Positions 51,031-59,876 are shown, numbered from the stretch's first letter. The stretch: 64,000 bases of DNA from Streptomyces sp. NBC_01454 (GCF_036227565.1 NZ_CP109461.1:372001-436000), one strand, 5' to 3'. Notes: a model not told the origin generated them from the letters alone. Numbers and translations: made by a program.

Positions 51031-51450
51031 TCAGCGGGCAAGGGGCAGGACGCCCAGAGCGGTGCCGTGTTCGTCGATCACAGGCAGGGCATCGAGCCGG
51101 CTGTAACGCACCGCGTTCTGCGCTTCAGTCATGGTGGTCACGGGAGAGGTGAACGGCGCTCGGTCGCCGAGGATGTCCCGCAGCTGGACCCGGTCCGTGT
51201 ACGCGGAGCTGTCACGGGCCGCAGTGAGCTGGGTCTGGGTGACCAGTCCGGTGCACAGGCCGCCGCTGTCGCAGACAAGGAGGTGCCCGGTGCGGTCGCT
51301 TGCCATGACGGACAGGGCGACCTCGACGGTCATGTCGTCGCAGACCTGCGGCCCACCGGTGACCATGGCATCGGACACCGTCCTGTGCACGGGGGCGGCA
51401 TGTGCCGAGCAGGGCTGCATCTGAACGAGCGTCAATGGTGTCTCCTGCAT
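51031..51450 (-). CDS. CBS-domain protein
   Basis: 139 residues with two CBS motifs: VSDAMVTGGPQVCDDMTVEV followed by TGHLLVCDSGGLCTGLVTQ, and ILGDRAPFTSPVTTM followed by RLDALPVIDEHGTALGVLPL. CBS pairs bind adenosine nucleotides and report energy status. It lies between the helicase and the SCO5918-like gene, an order that is conserved in streptomycetes, which suggests a link with RNA handling at low temperature. No other domain. Confidence 0.9.
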   Translation of the reverse strand: MQETPLTLVQMQPCSAHAAPVHRTVSDAMVTGGPQVCDDMTVEVALSVMASDRTGHLLVCDSGGLCTGLVTQTQLTAARDSSAYTDRVQLRDILGDRAPFTSPVTTMTEAQNAVRYSRLDALPVIDEHGTALGVLPLAR

Positions 51451-51480
51451 GAGCGGGTCAGTTTCCTGATCACGAAGTCT

Positions 51481-52992
51481 TTAGGCCGCCGCGTCGAAGG
51501 AGGACTGCCGCACGGTCGCCCGCCGGGCAGCCGAGGCGGGGCTGCGTCGGCCGCGTGAGGACGTGCTGCGCTGACGCCGCTCGGGCACCGGCGCGGTGAT
51601 CGTCACAGGGATGCCGGAGGGGGTCTGGGCGCCGGTGATCCGGCTGAGTGCCTCTTCGCCGGAGCGGACCTGGGTGCTCTGGGGCACGATGCCGGCAGCC
51701 GTCATGAGGCGGGTCATGTCGCGGCGCTGGTTGGGGGTGACCAGGGTGACGACGGTGCCGGACTCGCCGGCGCGCGCGGTACGCCCGCCGCGGTGGAGGT
51801 AGTCCTTGTGGTCGGTCGGCGGGTCGACGTTGACGACAAGGTCGAGGTCGTCGACGTGGATGCCTCGTGCAGCGACGTTCGTGGCCACGAGTACGGTGAC
51901 GTGCCCGGTCTTGAACTGGGTCAGGGTGCGCGTGCGCTGCGGCTGCGACTTGCCACCGTGCAGGGCGGCGGCCCGGACACCGCTGTTCAACAGGTCCTGC
52001 GTCAGCCGGTCGACGGCGTGCTTGGTGTCCAGGAACATGATCACCCGGCCTTCGCGCGCCGCGATCTGTGTGGTCGTCCGGTGCTTGTCGGCGCCGTGGA
52101 CGTGCAGCACGTGGTGCTCCATCGTGGTGACCGCACCTGCGGACGGGTCGACGGAGTGGACGACGGGGTCGGTGAGGTAGCGGCGGACCAGGCGGTCGAC
52201 GTTGCGGTCGAGGGTGGCGGAGAACAACATCCGCTGGCCCTCGGGGCGGACCTGGTCCAGGAGCGCGGTGACCTGGGGCATGAAGCCCATGTCGGCCATC
52301 TGGTCGGCCTCGTCCAGCACGGTGATCGCGACCTGGTTCAGCCGGCAGTCACCGCGCTCGATGAGGTCCTTGAGCCGGCCCGGCGTCGCGACGACGACCT
52401 CGGCGCCACCGCGCAGCATATTGGCCTGCCTGCCGATCGACATTCCGCCGACGACGGTGGCCAGGCGCAACTTCACCGAGCGGGCGTAGGGGGTGAGTGC
52501 GTCGGTCACCTGCTGAGCCAGCTCACGCGTCGGCACGAGGATCAGGGCCAACGGCTGGCGAGGCTCGGCGCGCTGTCCGGCGGTGCGGGCCAGCAGGGCC
52601 AGGCCGAAGGCGAGGGTCTTGCCGGAGCCGGTGCGCCCGCGTCCCAGGACGTCGCGGCCCGCGAGGGTGTTGGGCAGGGTCGCGCCCTGGATCGGGAACG
52701 GAACGCTCACGCCTTGCGCCGTCAGCGCGGCCAGCAGCGGCCCTGGCATGCCGAGATCGGTGAACGCCTCGACCGCGGGCAGCGCGGGAGTGAGCGTCTC
52801 CGGCAGGGCGAACTCGCCCTGGACCGCGGCGGGCCGCCGGCCACGGCCGCCCGAGCGGCTCGGACCCCCTGAACGGCTCGGGGCGGGCGAGCCGAAGCGG
52901 CCGCCCCGCCTCGAACCGGCGCTGGAGCCAAAAGCGGTGCCGTCGGTCCGGCGGGGGCGGGAAGAGCGGCCGTTCGTACGTGTGGGGTTCAT
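51481..52992 (-). CDS. DEAD-box RNA helicase
   Basis: 503 residues. The N-terminus (1-60) is Gly/Arg/Ser-rich and probably RNA binding. Q-motif region VPFPIQGATLPNTL (about 97-110), motif I GRTGSGKT (119-126), PTRELAQQ (154-161), TPGRL (203-207), DEAD (227-230), SAT (258-260), then the C-terminal helicase domain with FLDTKHAVDRL, TDVAARGIH-type VATNVAARGIHVDDLDLVVN and HRGGRTARAG. A basic tail follows. GGAAGGTTCTCC precedes ATG 52992. First gene of the operon with CBS and SCO5918-like; the neighbouring cold-shock genes suggest cold induction. Confidence 0.96.
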   Translation of the reverse strand: MNPTRTNGRSSRPRRTDGTAFGSSAGSRRGGRFGSPAPSRSGGPSRSGGRGRRPAAVQGEFALPETLTPALPAVEAFTDLGMPGPLLAALTAQGVSVPFPIQGATLPNTLAGRDVLGRGRTGSGKTLAFGLALLARTAGQRAEPRQPLALILVPTRELAQQVTDALTPYARSVKLRLATVVGGMSIGRQANMLRGGAEVVVATPGRLKDLIERGDCRLNQVAITVLDEADQMADMGFMPQVTALLDQVRPEGQRMLFSATLDRNVDRLVRRYLTDPVVHSVDPSAGAVTTMEHHVLHVHGADKHRTTTQIAAREGRVIMFLDTKHAVDRLTQDLLNSGVRAAALHGGKSQPQRTRTLTQFKTGHVTVLVATNVAARGIHVDDLDLVVNVDPPTDHKDYLHRGGRTARAGESGTVVTLVTPNQRRDMTRLMTAAGIVPQSTQVRSGEEALSRITGAQTPSGIPVTITAPVPERRQRSTSSRGRRSPASAARRATVRQSSFDAAA

Positions 52993-53255
52993 GGAGAACC
53001 TTCCTTGATAGGGCGCGTATCAAGGAATTCCCGCAGCGGAAGAACAGCGCGGGGAAACACAAGAACGGGCCGAATGGAATGCGAAATAGAATCTGGATTG
53101 CAGTCAATCCGGTGCAGGTGCCGGTGATGAAATGGGTGCCGTCATGTGGACGTAGACTCCCGGACGCCGACCGGTGCAGCTCAAAGAGGTGCGCATACCC
53201 GGGGAAGAGCTGCGGGCGAGTTGTTCCACAGGTGATACCACTGCGGGATATGTCC

Positions 53256-53297
53256 GCAGCTGGGGCCCGCACCCCGAGGGATGCGGGCCCCAGCTGC
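53256..53297 (-). terminator. Perfect 16-bp terminator of the cold-shock gene
   Basis: GCAGCTGGGGCCCGCA (53256-53271) pairs exactly with TGCGGGCCCCAGCTGC (53282-53297), loop CCCCGAGGGA; 18 bases after the csp stop at 53316. Confidence 0.85.
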
Positions 53298-53315
53298 GAA
53301 GTGCGTGTGTCAGCG

Positions 53316-53519
53316 TCAGGCGAGAACGATGTTCTCGGCCGTCGGGCCCTTCTGGCCCGCCGCGATGTCGAAGGTGACCTTCTGACCTTCGAGCAGCTCG
53401 CGGAAGCCTTGGGCGGCGATGTTCGAGAAGTGGGCGAACACGTCAGCCCCTCCACCGTCCTGCTCGATGAAGCCAAAACCCTTGGCTGCGTTGAACCACT
53501 TTACGGTACCTGATGCCAC
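53316..53519 (-). CDS. Cold-shock protein (CspA family), copy 1
   Basis: 67 residues, typical length. RNP1-like KGFGFIEQD and RNP2-like DVFAHFSNI are intact, as is the N-terminal [11 protein letters not shown]. It is an OB-fold single-strand nucleic acid binding protein acting as RNA chaperone. It has its own terminator. The long upstream leader (53520 to about 53700) is typical of temperature-controlled csp mRNAs. It differs from copy 2 at 56813 in about a third of its residues. Confidence 0.97.
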   Translation of the reverse strand: MASGTVKWFNAAKGFGFIEQDGGGADVFAHFSNIAAQGFRELLEGQKVTFDIAAGQKGPTAENIVLA

Positions 53520-53935
53520 GTCATATCTCCTTCAGGGCGGTACGCCGGGGTCCCGCGATGCGCGGATGCCGGGTCGCCGCGATGATGCCCCGTCCGGAAA
53601 ATGACCGGCAACACGAAAGCGCTTCCAGTGGCTGAAAATACCGGCGGAGGCGCTTGAAGTTTTGGGAACCACAACTGCAACTGAGGTCGACGGTAGCACG
53701 AGGTAGCGGCCCGTGCACGGCAAATAATTCCGCTCTGTTGGTTGCGGTAAAAACACTCGCCGCCTGGCGCGTTAAACCCTCACCTCGCGGTCATAGATAT
53801 TGACCCACCCGGAGGGCAGCGTTTCAGGAAGGGCGGTCGCTGTTCACGGCTCAAAGGGCACAACTATTCCGGTGGCAGCATCCTGCCCGGCGGCGGCTCC
53901 ATCGGCCCGTTCGCGGCCCTGATCACGCGCCGCTC

Positions 53936-54110
53936 AAGATCCCGCGACCGTCGCCTGAAGGCCGGCCCGCGGTTCCTTCTGGCCCTGTGTGACGTCGAAC
54001 GTCACAGCCTGGTCTTCCTGGAGCGCACGGAAGCCGGCGGAGTTGCTCGCGGAGTAGTGCGCGAAGACATCCGGGCCGCCGCACAATTGCCGTCCGCTCC
54101 ATGCGAAAGC
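53936..54110 (-). pseudogene. Decayed cold-shock protein gene, copy 3
   Basis: The frame preserves [20 protein letters not shown] and [16 protein letters not shown], the C-terminal half of a CspA-family protein that resembles copy 2 most closely. RNP1 and the start are gone; the N-terminal part (RQLCGGP) is scrambled. The upstream sequence GTGATCGCCCTG-TTC-GTGCAGCAC is shared with copy 2, so this is a decayed duplicate of the 56813-57110 locus, with an expanded pentanucleotide repeat in front. Confidence 0.7.
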
Positions 54111-54135
54111 CGAAGGTGATCGCCCTGATTCGTGC

Positions 54136-54170
54136 AGCACAGCACAGCACAGCACAGCACAGCACAGCAG
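54136..54170. repeat. AGCAC pentanucleotide tandem repeat, expanded
   Basis: Six perfect AGCAC units (54136-54165) plus AGCAG. In the homologous position ahead of the intact csp at 57089-57103 there are only two AGCAC units plus AGCAG. Confidence 0.9.
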
Positions 54171-54317
54171 AACACCCACTCCGAAAGCAATCTCAGCGCC
54201 CACCACTGCGTTGAACCCCAGGTTGGGCACCTGCTCAAAACCCTGTTCCCATATCGCGCGCTGATATCGGACCCGTCACTGACCGGCGCCTTCGTCGCAG
54301 CTGTCGAGGAGCGAGCA

Positions 54318-54483
54318 ATGAGCAGGTCGGCGCCGACCGCAGGAAGCGGGGAGCTGAGACGCCGGCTGGGGCGTTCGACTCGGTGATCGCTCTCGGCTCG
54401 ATGATCGGCGCGTACATCTTCGCCGCGTTCGCCTCAGCCGTCAGGGCCGTGGCACCCCAGGCCGTCCGGGTCGCCAATCGGTG
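54318..54483 (+). pseudogene. APC-type amino acid permease, N-terminal fragment with frameshift
   Basis: The first frame reads MSRSAPTAGSGELRRRLG and stops soon; the next frame continues AFDSVIALGSMIGAYIFAAF followed by ASAVRAVAP. The normal protein has (FDAVALGLGSMIGAGIFAAFAPA), the first helix with the substrate-binding G-S-M-I-G-A. One frameshift near 54378, and the gene ends after one helix (54483). A relic of a transporter gene. Confidence 0.55.
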
Positions 54484-54749
54484 ACATTTGTGGCAGCACC
54501 GCAGCGAAGCCGCAGAGCGAAGCGTTGCCCAGCACCGCAGGTGCCAGGCAACCTTGTCCCTCCGGAACGACCGCGGAGGCGCCCGTCGGCTGACTCGGCC
54601 TCAGCGGATTACGACTGTCGACCGGCAGGTCCACGAGAGCGTCATCCGGCGCATGCGCCGTCCACTGCGACGATCGGCAGCGTCATGTACGCACCCGTCA
54701 GCGTGCAACGTGTGGGACGCGCGCGGTGTGAGCCAGAACGTTGTCGCGG

Positions 54750-55580
54750 TCAGTAGGTGGCCAGGAAGATGGCGGTGTAGTGCGCGGTGAAGGCTGCCAC
54801 GGTCAGCGCATGGAAGACCTCGTGGAAGCCGAACCAGCGGGGTGAGGGGTCGGGGCGCTGGAGGGCGTAGACGACCGCGCCCGCGCTGTAGAGGAGACCG
54901 CCGGCCACGATCAGGGCGAGTACGGCCGCTCCGCCGGTGTGCAGGAAGTCGGGCAGGTAGCGCACCGGCGCCCACCCCAGAGCCAGGTAGCACGGGGTGT
55001 ACAGCCAGCGCGGGGCTCCGACCCACAGGATCCGGAACGCGATGCCGGCCAACGCGCCCGCCCACACGATCCACAACAGCACGGACCTCTGGCCCGGTGG
55101 CAGGAGGAGCACGGCCAGGGGGGTGCAGGTGCCGGCGATGATCAGGAAGATGTTGGCGTGGTCGAGACGTCGCAGAAGGGCTTCGCCGAGCGGCCCCCAG
55201 GTGCCGCGGTGGTAAATGGCGCTTGTTGCGAACAGCAGCCAGGCGGTGACCGAGTACACTGCGCACGCCCAGGCCGCCTGTGGGGTGCGAGCCAGGCAGA
55301 TGAGTACAATGCCTGCGATGAGTGCGGCGGGGACCATTCCGGCATGGAGCCAGCCACGCAACCTCGGCTTGATCGATTCGGCCAGGTCGGAGGCCTGCTC
55401 CACCAGAGCGGCAACCGAGTGACCATTTTCTGCTGCATCGTCACCTTGTGATCCGCCGGGCAGCCCGACTTCGCGTTGTTCTCCACGCGCTGAGGCGGCG
55501 TGGACACATTCGGCTTCAGCGGCGTCGCGGGACACAGCTTCCCGTCCTCCTTCGGACTCGTGGGCGTCACTGGCAATCAT
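54750..55580 (-). CDS. Hemolysin III-family (PAQR-type) membrane protein
   Basis: 276 residues from ATG 55580; the first 60 are polar and not conserved, so a start nearer GTG/ATG about 55400 is possible. Seven helices with the metal-site residues: SAIYHRGTW (Ser120 to His124), RLDHANIFLIIAG (Asp140, His141) and HEVFHALTVAAFTAHY (His pair). PAQR/YqfA proteins are zinc-dependent membrane hydrolases; their bacterial substrates are not settled, and despite the name most are not lysins. Monocistronic. Confidence 0.85.
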   Translation of the reverse strand: MIASDAHESEGGREAVSRDAAEAECVHAASARGEQREVGLPGGSQGDDAAENGHSVAALVEQASDLAESIKPRLRGWLHAGMVPAALIAGIVLICLARTPQAAWACAVYSVTAWLLFATSAIYHRGTWGPLGEALLRRLDHANIFLIIAGTCTPLAVLLLPPGQRSVLLWIVWAGALAGIAFRILWVGAPRWLYTPCYLALGWAPVRYLPDFLHTGGAAVLALIVAGGLLYSAGAVVYALQRPDPSPRWFGFHEVFHALTVAAFTAHYTAIFLATY

Positions 55581-55793
55581 GCGCTCATGCTAGGAGACCT
55601 CGCAGGACAGCCTTCGAGAGGTCGGCCCGAGAGCCAGGTGCATGTCGTCGGGTGTGGGCTCTCGCCGTGTGGACTCCGGTCGGTTGGTCCCGCCGGGAAT
55701 TGGGTCTCCCGAAGCTGAGTAGATCGGCTGGTCGTGGGAACGATCAGGGCTTCCGAACGGGCATCTCCGCTCGCCTACCCGCAAGGATCGCCG

Positions 55794-56354
55794 ATGCTTC
55801 CTGAGGTCCGTCCCCACGTATCCGCCCCGCTCACAGACCAGTTGGAATACCAATTGGGCCTGGCTTCAGACCTCGAAGCCAGCCATCTCGATGTGGATCG
55901 CGTTGCCGGCATCGCAGTCGTCGCAGCTGCCCACTCCGGTGGCTACGCGGCCATCGGCCATCTCCTCGGACTGCTGGCCGCGCTCCCTGCCCCCACCGAG
56001 GCAGGCGAGCGCTTCTGGTCGGACCTGTGGAGGTCCTCGGGCACCGCCTACCTGCTACCCGCCAACATCAAGGCTGAGGTGGCGCAATCCCTGGCAGGCG
56101 AAGGAACCGCCCTGGCCCGACAGATCCTCTCGGCTGTCGATGAGATGACCCCGGCCCAACGCGCCGCAGCCGGGGAGGTGATCGGTCAAGCCCTCGCCGA
56201 GTCCGACCATCTTCCCGACCTCAAGACACAGGTCATCGGAGAACTGTGGCTCCGCGATCTGGAACTCACCGCCTGGCGCGTCCTGCACGCCGACCGCAGG
56301 TCGGACGATTGCGCTGGACGGAAAGCCTTCCTCGAAGCCTGGATGAGCATCTAA
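55794..56354 (+). CDS. Hypothetical helical protein
   Basis: 186 residues from ATG 55794 (AAGGATCGCC upstream). I do not recognise it. The sequence is almost entirely alpha-helical and soluble, with an acidic stretch (EAERFWSDLW-like), AAAHSGGYAAIGHLLGLLAA and EMTPAQRAAAGEVIGQALAE. No signal peptide or membrane segment. It stands alone between the hemolysin III-type gene and the second csp, divergent from both. Composition is normal for the genome, so I regard it as a real gene. Confidence 0.6.
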   Translation: MLPEVRPHVSAPLTDQLEYQLGLASDLEASHLDVDRVAGIAVVAAAHSGGYAAIGHLLGLLAALPAPTEAGERFWSDLWRSSGTAYLLPANIKAEVAQSLAGEGTALARQILSAVDEMTPAQRAAAGEVIGQALAESDHLPDLKTQVIGELWLRDLELTAWRVLHADRRSDDCAGRKAFLEAWMSI

Positions 56355-56812
56355 AGGTCCGCTCCTCCCACTGCACGACAAGCCGCACAGGGCGTGCGGC
56401 GCCCGAGCCGCCACGCGGCGCGCAGCCCCGGCCTCGTATCCATGCTCATCCGGCCGGTGCTCCTGTGGCTTCCGGGTAACACCCTGGTCGCCGACGACCT
56501 GCGCGCCGGCGACCAGGACCGTAGCGTCGTGGCTTCAGGCTCAACGGCTATGCGCACGGTAGGGCGAACGCCCGGGGCAACACGCGAAGCGAACGAGTTC
56601 AGAAGGTCCCGGCCGAAGTCGCACCGTGCCCGGATGCATCTCGACAGATCGGGGTCGCGCAGCCATGGCTACGCGACCCCGATCCTGTGCATGACAGGCT
56701 CTTGCGCCGCCCGGAACGAGAGCGCGTCCCCTGTCCGGTCAAAGCATTGCCCGCACGGGCGGCGGCAGCTACCGGACGCGGTGTGCGCGATCCTCGGGCA
56801 GGGCCGGGAAGG
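56355..56812. other. Intergenic region with a convergent terminator
   Basis: No gene supported. The hairpin at 56647-56684 is its only clear element. Small open frames on the plus strand have no ribosome binding site. Confidence 0.5.
56647..56684. terminator. Bidirectional terminator
   Basis: GATCGGGGTCGCG (56647-56659) pairs exactly with CGCGACCCCGATC (56672-56684); the loop itself contains AGCCATGGCT. It lies between the plus-strand gene ending at 56354 and the minus-strand csp ending at 56813. Confidence 0.6.
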
Positions 56813-57016
56813 TCAGGCGGAGTTGATGTTCTCGGCCTGGGGGCCCTTCTGGCCCTGGGTGACGTCGAACGTCACGGCCTGGCCTTCCTGGAGCTCACGG
56901 AAGCCCGAGGAGTTGATCGCGGAGTAGTGGGCGAACACGTCCGGGCCGCCCCCGTCCTGGGCGATGAAGCCGAAGCCCTTCTCCGCGTTGAACCACTTCA
57001 CAGTTCCCGTAGCCAT
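56813..57016 (-). CDS. Cold-shock protein (CspA family), copy 2
   Basis: 67 residues, intact: [40 protein letters not shown] and [23 protein letters not shown]1 and RNP2 are preserved. Upstream (57020-57110) lies a leader with the AGCAC repeat. A decayed copy of this locus is at 53936-54170, about 2.9 kb away in the same orientation. Confidence 0.97.
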   Translation of the reverse strand: MATGTVKWFNAEKGFGFIAQDGGGPDVFAHYSAINSSGFRELQEGQAVTFDVTQGQKGPQAENINSA

Positions 57017-57088
57017 GTCTCACACCTTCCAGCCGATGTGCGCCTCCCGCAACGTGCGGCAGGCGGAGGTGATCGCCCTGGTTCCTGC

Positions 57089-57103
57089 AGCACAGCACAG
57101 CAG
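57089..57103. repeat. AGCAC pentanucleotide repeat, short version
   Basis: Two AGCAC units (57089-57098) plus AGCAG, in the leader of the intact csp; compare six units at 54136. Confidence 0.8.
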
Positions 57104-57264
57104 AACGCCCACGCCGAAGACGTGGGCGAAGGGGAACTTCCGAACCATGACAGCTGACGCAGACGCTACCCGTCCGCACACTCTGTCACCATAGGAAAGG
57201 AGCCACGCGTCACACCCCGACAGGTGCGTGCGGGAGCCCGCCGGTGCCCGGCGGGCGCACCGTC

Positions 57265-57600
57265 TCAGGCCACGGGCGGACTGGACGCTCCCGCGGCGCG
57301 GTGGTGTTCGGCGTTGATGCGCTGGGCTTCTTCGAGTTGGTCTTCGAGGATGACGATGCGGCAGGCAGCCTCGATGGGGGTTCCCTGGTCGACGAGTTCC
57401 CGGGCGCGGGCGGCAATGCGCAGTTGGTAGCGGGAGTAGCGTCGGTGGCCGCCCGCGGAGCGCAGCGGGGTGATGAGGCGGGCTTCGCCGAGGGCACGAA
57501 GGAAGCCCTGGGTGGTGCCGAGCATTTCGGCGGCCCGGCCCATGGTGTAGGCGGGGTAGTCGTCGTCATCGAGACGTCCGAACGATTCGTCTGCTGTCAT
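57265..57600 (-). CDS. MerR-like HTH regulator
   Basis: 111 residues from ATG 57600. The DNA-binding domain reads YTMGRAAEMLGTTQGFLRAL followed by GLITP-like ARLITPLRSAGGHRRYSRYQ, the winged helix of MerR/BldC-type regulators. A coiled helix (EDQLEEAQRINAEHHRAA) follows as dimer contact, but there is no effector domain. It lies 230 bases in front of csp copy 2 on the same strand. A 32-bp palindrome 26 bases upstream of its start is a likely operator. Target genes unknown. Confidence 0.85.
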   Translation of the reverse strand: MTADESFGRLDDDDYPAYTMGRAAEMLGTTQGFLRALGEARLITPLRSAGGHRRYSRYQLRIAARARELVDQGTPIEAACRIVILEDQLEEAQRINAEHHRAAGASSPPVA

Positions 57601-57625
57601 TGCACCTCTCTGTGGAACGCGTGGA

Positions 57626-57657
57626 GGGGCCCTGGTGCCATGTGGCACCAGGGCCCC
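57626..57657. promoter_or_regulatory. Perfect 15-bp inverted repeat ahead of the MerR-like gene
   Basis: GGGGCCCTGGTGCCA (57626-57640) and TGGCACCAGGGCCCC (57643-57657), centre TG. Located in the 5' region of the MerR-like gene; either an operator or an RNA hairpin in its leader. Confidence 0.55.
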
Positions 57658-57865
57658 GAAGGAACTGCTACACCATCTGCCGGCCCTGGTCCTGCGCCGG
57701 CCTTCTGTTTCCACTGGCCCGACCGAGCTGCTGTCGGGGTTGCGGGGATCGCGGTTGCTTGACCGGAGACCACCTCACTATCGATGTCCTGCGGTACCCG
57801 GGCTCAAGACTTCCGCCCGGGCGATCCTGATGGTGCGGGGCTCCTCCGTTCTTCCCTCTGAATCA
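57658..57865. other. Spacer upstream of the MerR-like gene
   Basis: Contains no supported gene; probably promoter region of the minus-strand regulator. Confidence 0.35.
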
Positions 57866-57867
57866 AT

Positions 57868-58260
57868 CACTTACCACATGGGAACTGCGTACTGCTGGTG
57901 GCCTCGAACAGCGCCACCCTTCGGCAGCCAGCCCCGTCGCCCGTCCTGCATCTGCTCTGGCTTAGAACCCCACTGCCGAACCTCCCGGTACGCGCGCCCG
58001 CAGCCGACGCCTTTACCGAGGAACCACTGACAACCGCACTGCTGGTACTGCGAACTGCACTGAGAACTGCTCTTGCGGTACTGCTCACGGCGGCCCCTGA
58101 TCACTGCGGGCCACCCGGTCCGGTCGTCAGTCCCGTCGCCGTCCTGCAACAACCCTGGCTTCGAAACTCCACCACCGCACCGTCTTGCGAACTGCGTGTA
58201 CTGCTGCCCGGCAGTTCGTCTCTGCCGGGCCTTACTTGATCTCGGCTACGAGAGAAACCA
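57868..58260 (-). other. Unusual Cys/Gln-rich open frame with internal repeats
   Basis: The minus strand is open from about 58260 to the stop at 57871 without a good start. It reads QQYTQFARRCGGGVSKPGLL, QDGDGTDDRTGWPAVIRG, EQYRKSSSQCSSQYQQCGCQ and GVGCGRAYREVRQWGSKPEQ. The segments VSKPGLLQDGDG and GSKPEQMQDGRRG are imperfect repeats, and CAGTAC/GCAGTTC words recur in the DNA. GC content is lower than around it. Not recognised; it may be a relic of a Cys-rich or repeat protein, or a non-coding repeat array. Confidence 0.3.
58206..58230. terminator. Short hairpin
   Basis: GCCCGGCAG (58206-58214) pairs with CTGCCGGGC (58222-58230), loop TTCGTCT, within the odd repeat segment. Confidence 0.4.
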
Positions 58261-58423
58261 TAACCACACCACCACCCAATGTCTACTCCAGCTGGCATAG
58301 ATTTTCGTTCGCCAAGAAGAGAGATGGTCCACCTCGGCCGCAGGAGGGGCACGCGGCGGCTCCACTCCAGCCGGGGACACCCGCACCCGAGCAGCACCAA
58401 TACGCAGCCTCGACGCCGCGAAG

Positions 58424-58729
58424 ACCGCGCCTTCCCCATCTGACTGCGTGGATGACCGGCCGGAGACGCACTACGCCGTCGCCGCACTGTTCCTGCTGGA
58501 CCGCTGCCTGGCCCTGATCGCCGCGCTGTTCGCTCTCTTCGAGGGCTTCACCCGCGTGTACGTCGGCGACCACTACCCCCACGACGTTCTCGCGAGCGCC
58601 GTACTCGCCCTGCCGGTCGCCTACCTGGTCAGCATGACTCTCGGGCATTTGGCCACACGTCCGGTGCCCCGCCTGCGGACCGGGACTCTGCGTCCGGTGC
58701 TGGCGGCCGAGCCGGGCACCGCGCGCTGA
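58424..58729 (+). pseudogene. PAP2-family phosphatase, C-terminal fragment
   Basis: The frame carries PSPSDCVDDRPETHYAVAAL and then FEGFTRVYVGDHYPHDVLAS, where the last is motif 3 of PAP2 lipid phosphatases (SR-x5-H-x3-D; here TRVYVGDHYPHD, with Thr for Ser). Motif 1 and the PSGH motif (here PSDC) are absent or damaged, so about half of the usual 180-220 residues remain. GTG 58448 could start translation but without a ribosome binding site. Likely inactive. Confidence 0.6.
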
Positions 58730-58756
58730 GGGCCCGCGGACGCGCCCGGCGCGCGC

Positions 58757-59032
58757 TCATGGCTTGCTGCGGCGCGTTTCCAGTGCCAGGCCGACAGAGA
58801 ATCCGGCCATGATCAGGACACCGCCGTGCAAGGCCAGGCGGTGTCCGCGAACAGGTGCGGCGCGAGTGCCGCTAGCAGGAGCGCGAGCGCCCGCGGCCAC
58901 GGCGGCGGCGATCTTCCAGTCGTCTCCGATGACGAAGTCGTACCAGAACCGTCCGAAGGACCTGAGCAGCCTCGGCGCTCTCCTCGAGCCGGGCGGGGGC
59001 GACGGTCGTGTGGGGTGCAGATGGTCACTCAT
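58757..59032 (-). pseudogene. Small membrane protein with frameshift
   Basis: The frame from ATG 59032 reads MSDHLHPTRPSPPPGSRRAP, RSFGRFWYDFVIGDDWKIAA, then turns into low-complexity Gly/Ala/Arg, while the hydrophobic continuation (ALALLLAALAPHLFADTAWP) is in another frame. The end LIMAGFSVGLALETRRSKP is again in the first frame. A pair of shifts thus removes the first helix. Such FWYDFVIGDDW proteins are known only as conserved hypotheticals. Confidence 0.45.
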
Positions 59033-59084
59033 GGCGCGGAAGGCCATCGCGAGCATCAGCGGCACCTCGCCGGGTCTGCTTCCG

Positions 59085-59410
59085 CACTGCCGACGGGGGC
59101 CACGACGGTCGACCTGGCGTCCCACCTCGGCGTGACCAAACAGTCCGCATCCAAGACCGTCACCGAACTCGTCGACTGGGGCTACCTCCAACGCCACCCT
59201 CACCCCACCGACCGACGCGCGCAGGTCCTGCGGCTGACCGACCGAGGGCAGGGATACCTGCGGCTCGCCGACCAGTTGTGGAGCGAGACCGAGCAGCAGT
59301 GGGCCGAACTCATCGGCGTCGACCGCCTCGACGCCATCCACCACGACCTGCGCACCTACCTGGACCAGTTGCCTGGCGGTCACCCGGCCAGCCTCCGGCC
59401 TGTTTGGTGA
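59085..59410 (+). pseudogene. MarR-family regulator, N-terminally truncated
   Basis: The frame contains TTVDLASHLGVTKQSASKTV and DWGYLQRHPHPTDRRAQVLR followed by LTDRGQGYLRLADQLWSETE, the winged helix of MarR regulators with the wing D-x-R-D/A-x-R-A. The N-terminal dimer helices are missing; the frame before 59085 is unrelated. No start codon in a good place. Confidence 0.65.
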
Positions 59411-59541
59411 ACCACCCGCCGGGGGCGACCGTTCACCGTCACGGCCGCTCGGGAGCTACGTCGCCCGGTCCGCGAAGCGAAGCGCCGTGATGGCCGGCCG
59501 CTTGCCGGAGACCGGCCGTGGGGCCATCGGTACGGCCATTA

Positions 59542-59730
59542 TCAGGCCGCCAGCCCCATCACCTGCGGGGTCCTGCGGGTGGCGAGGCGGCGACCCATGA
59601 GCATGGCCATCGACCACAGGACCATGGTCTCGCTGGTGGCGGGCAGCGTTTCGCAGTCGCGCACCAGGCGGCGCGAGCGCATCTGCCAGCTCAGGGTGCG
59701 CTCGACTACCCACTGTCTGGGCTGCGGGGT
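59542..59730 (-). pseudogene. IS5-family transposase C-terminal fragment
   Basis: The frame reads PRQWVVERTLSWQMRSRRLV and RDCETLPATSETMVLWSMAM followed by LMGRRLA, the last DDE block (RWVVERTxxW) and the C-terminal helices of IS5-type transposases. About 60 residues remain. Different from both IS5 copies at 41 and 50 kb. Confidence 0.65.
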
Positions 59731-59876
59731 GTTGCCCGAGATGATGCTCAACAGTCCCCGGTTCGGCGTCCTGCCGGTGTTCACCGTCCCACCTGCGCGA
59801 GGGCGGCAACGAGTGTGTGGGCGGCCTTTCGTGCCCGAAGTATCGTCAACGGCACTTCTGCTCTCCTCCTGGCTGA

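Noticed and set aside
54235..54477. 80-codon minus-strand frame near the permease relic
   Set aside because: It is antisense to the permease N-terminal fragment, whose sequence is recognisable in the plus strand.
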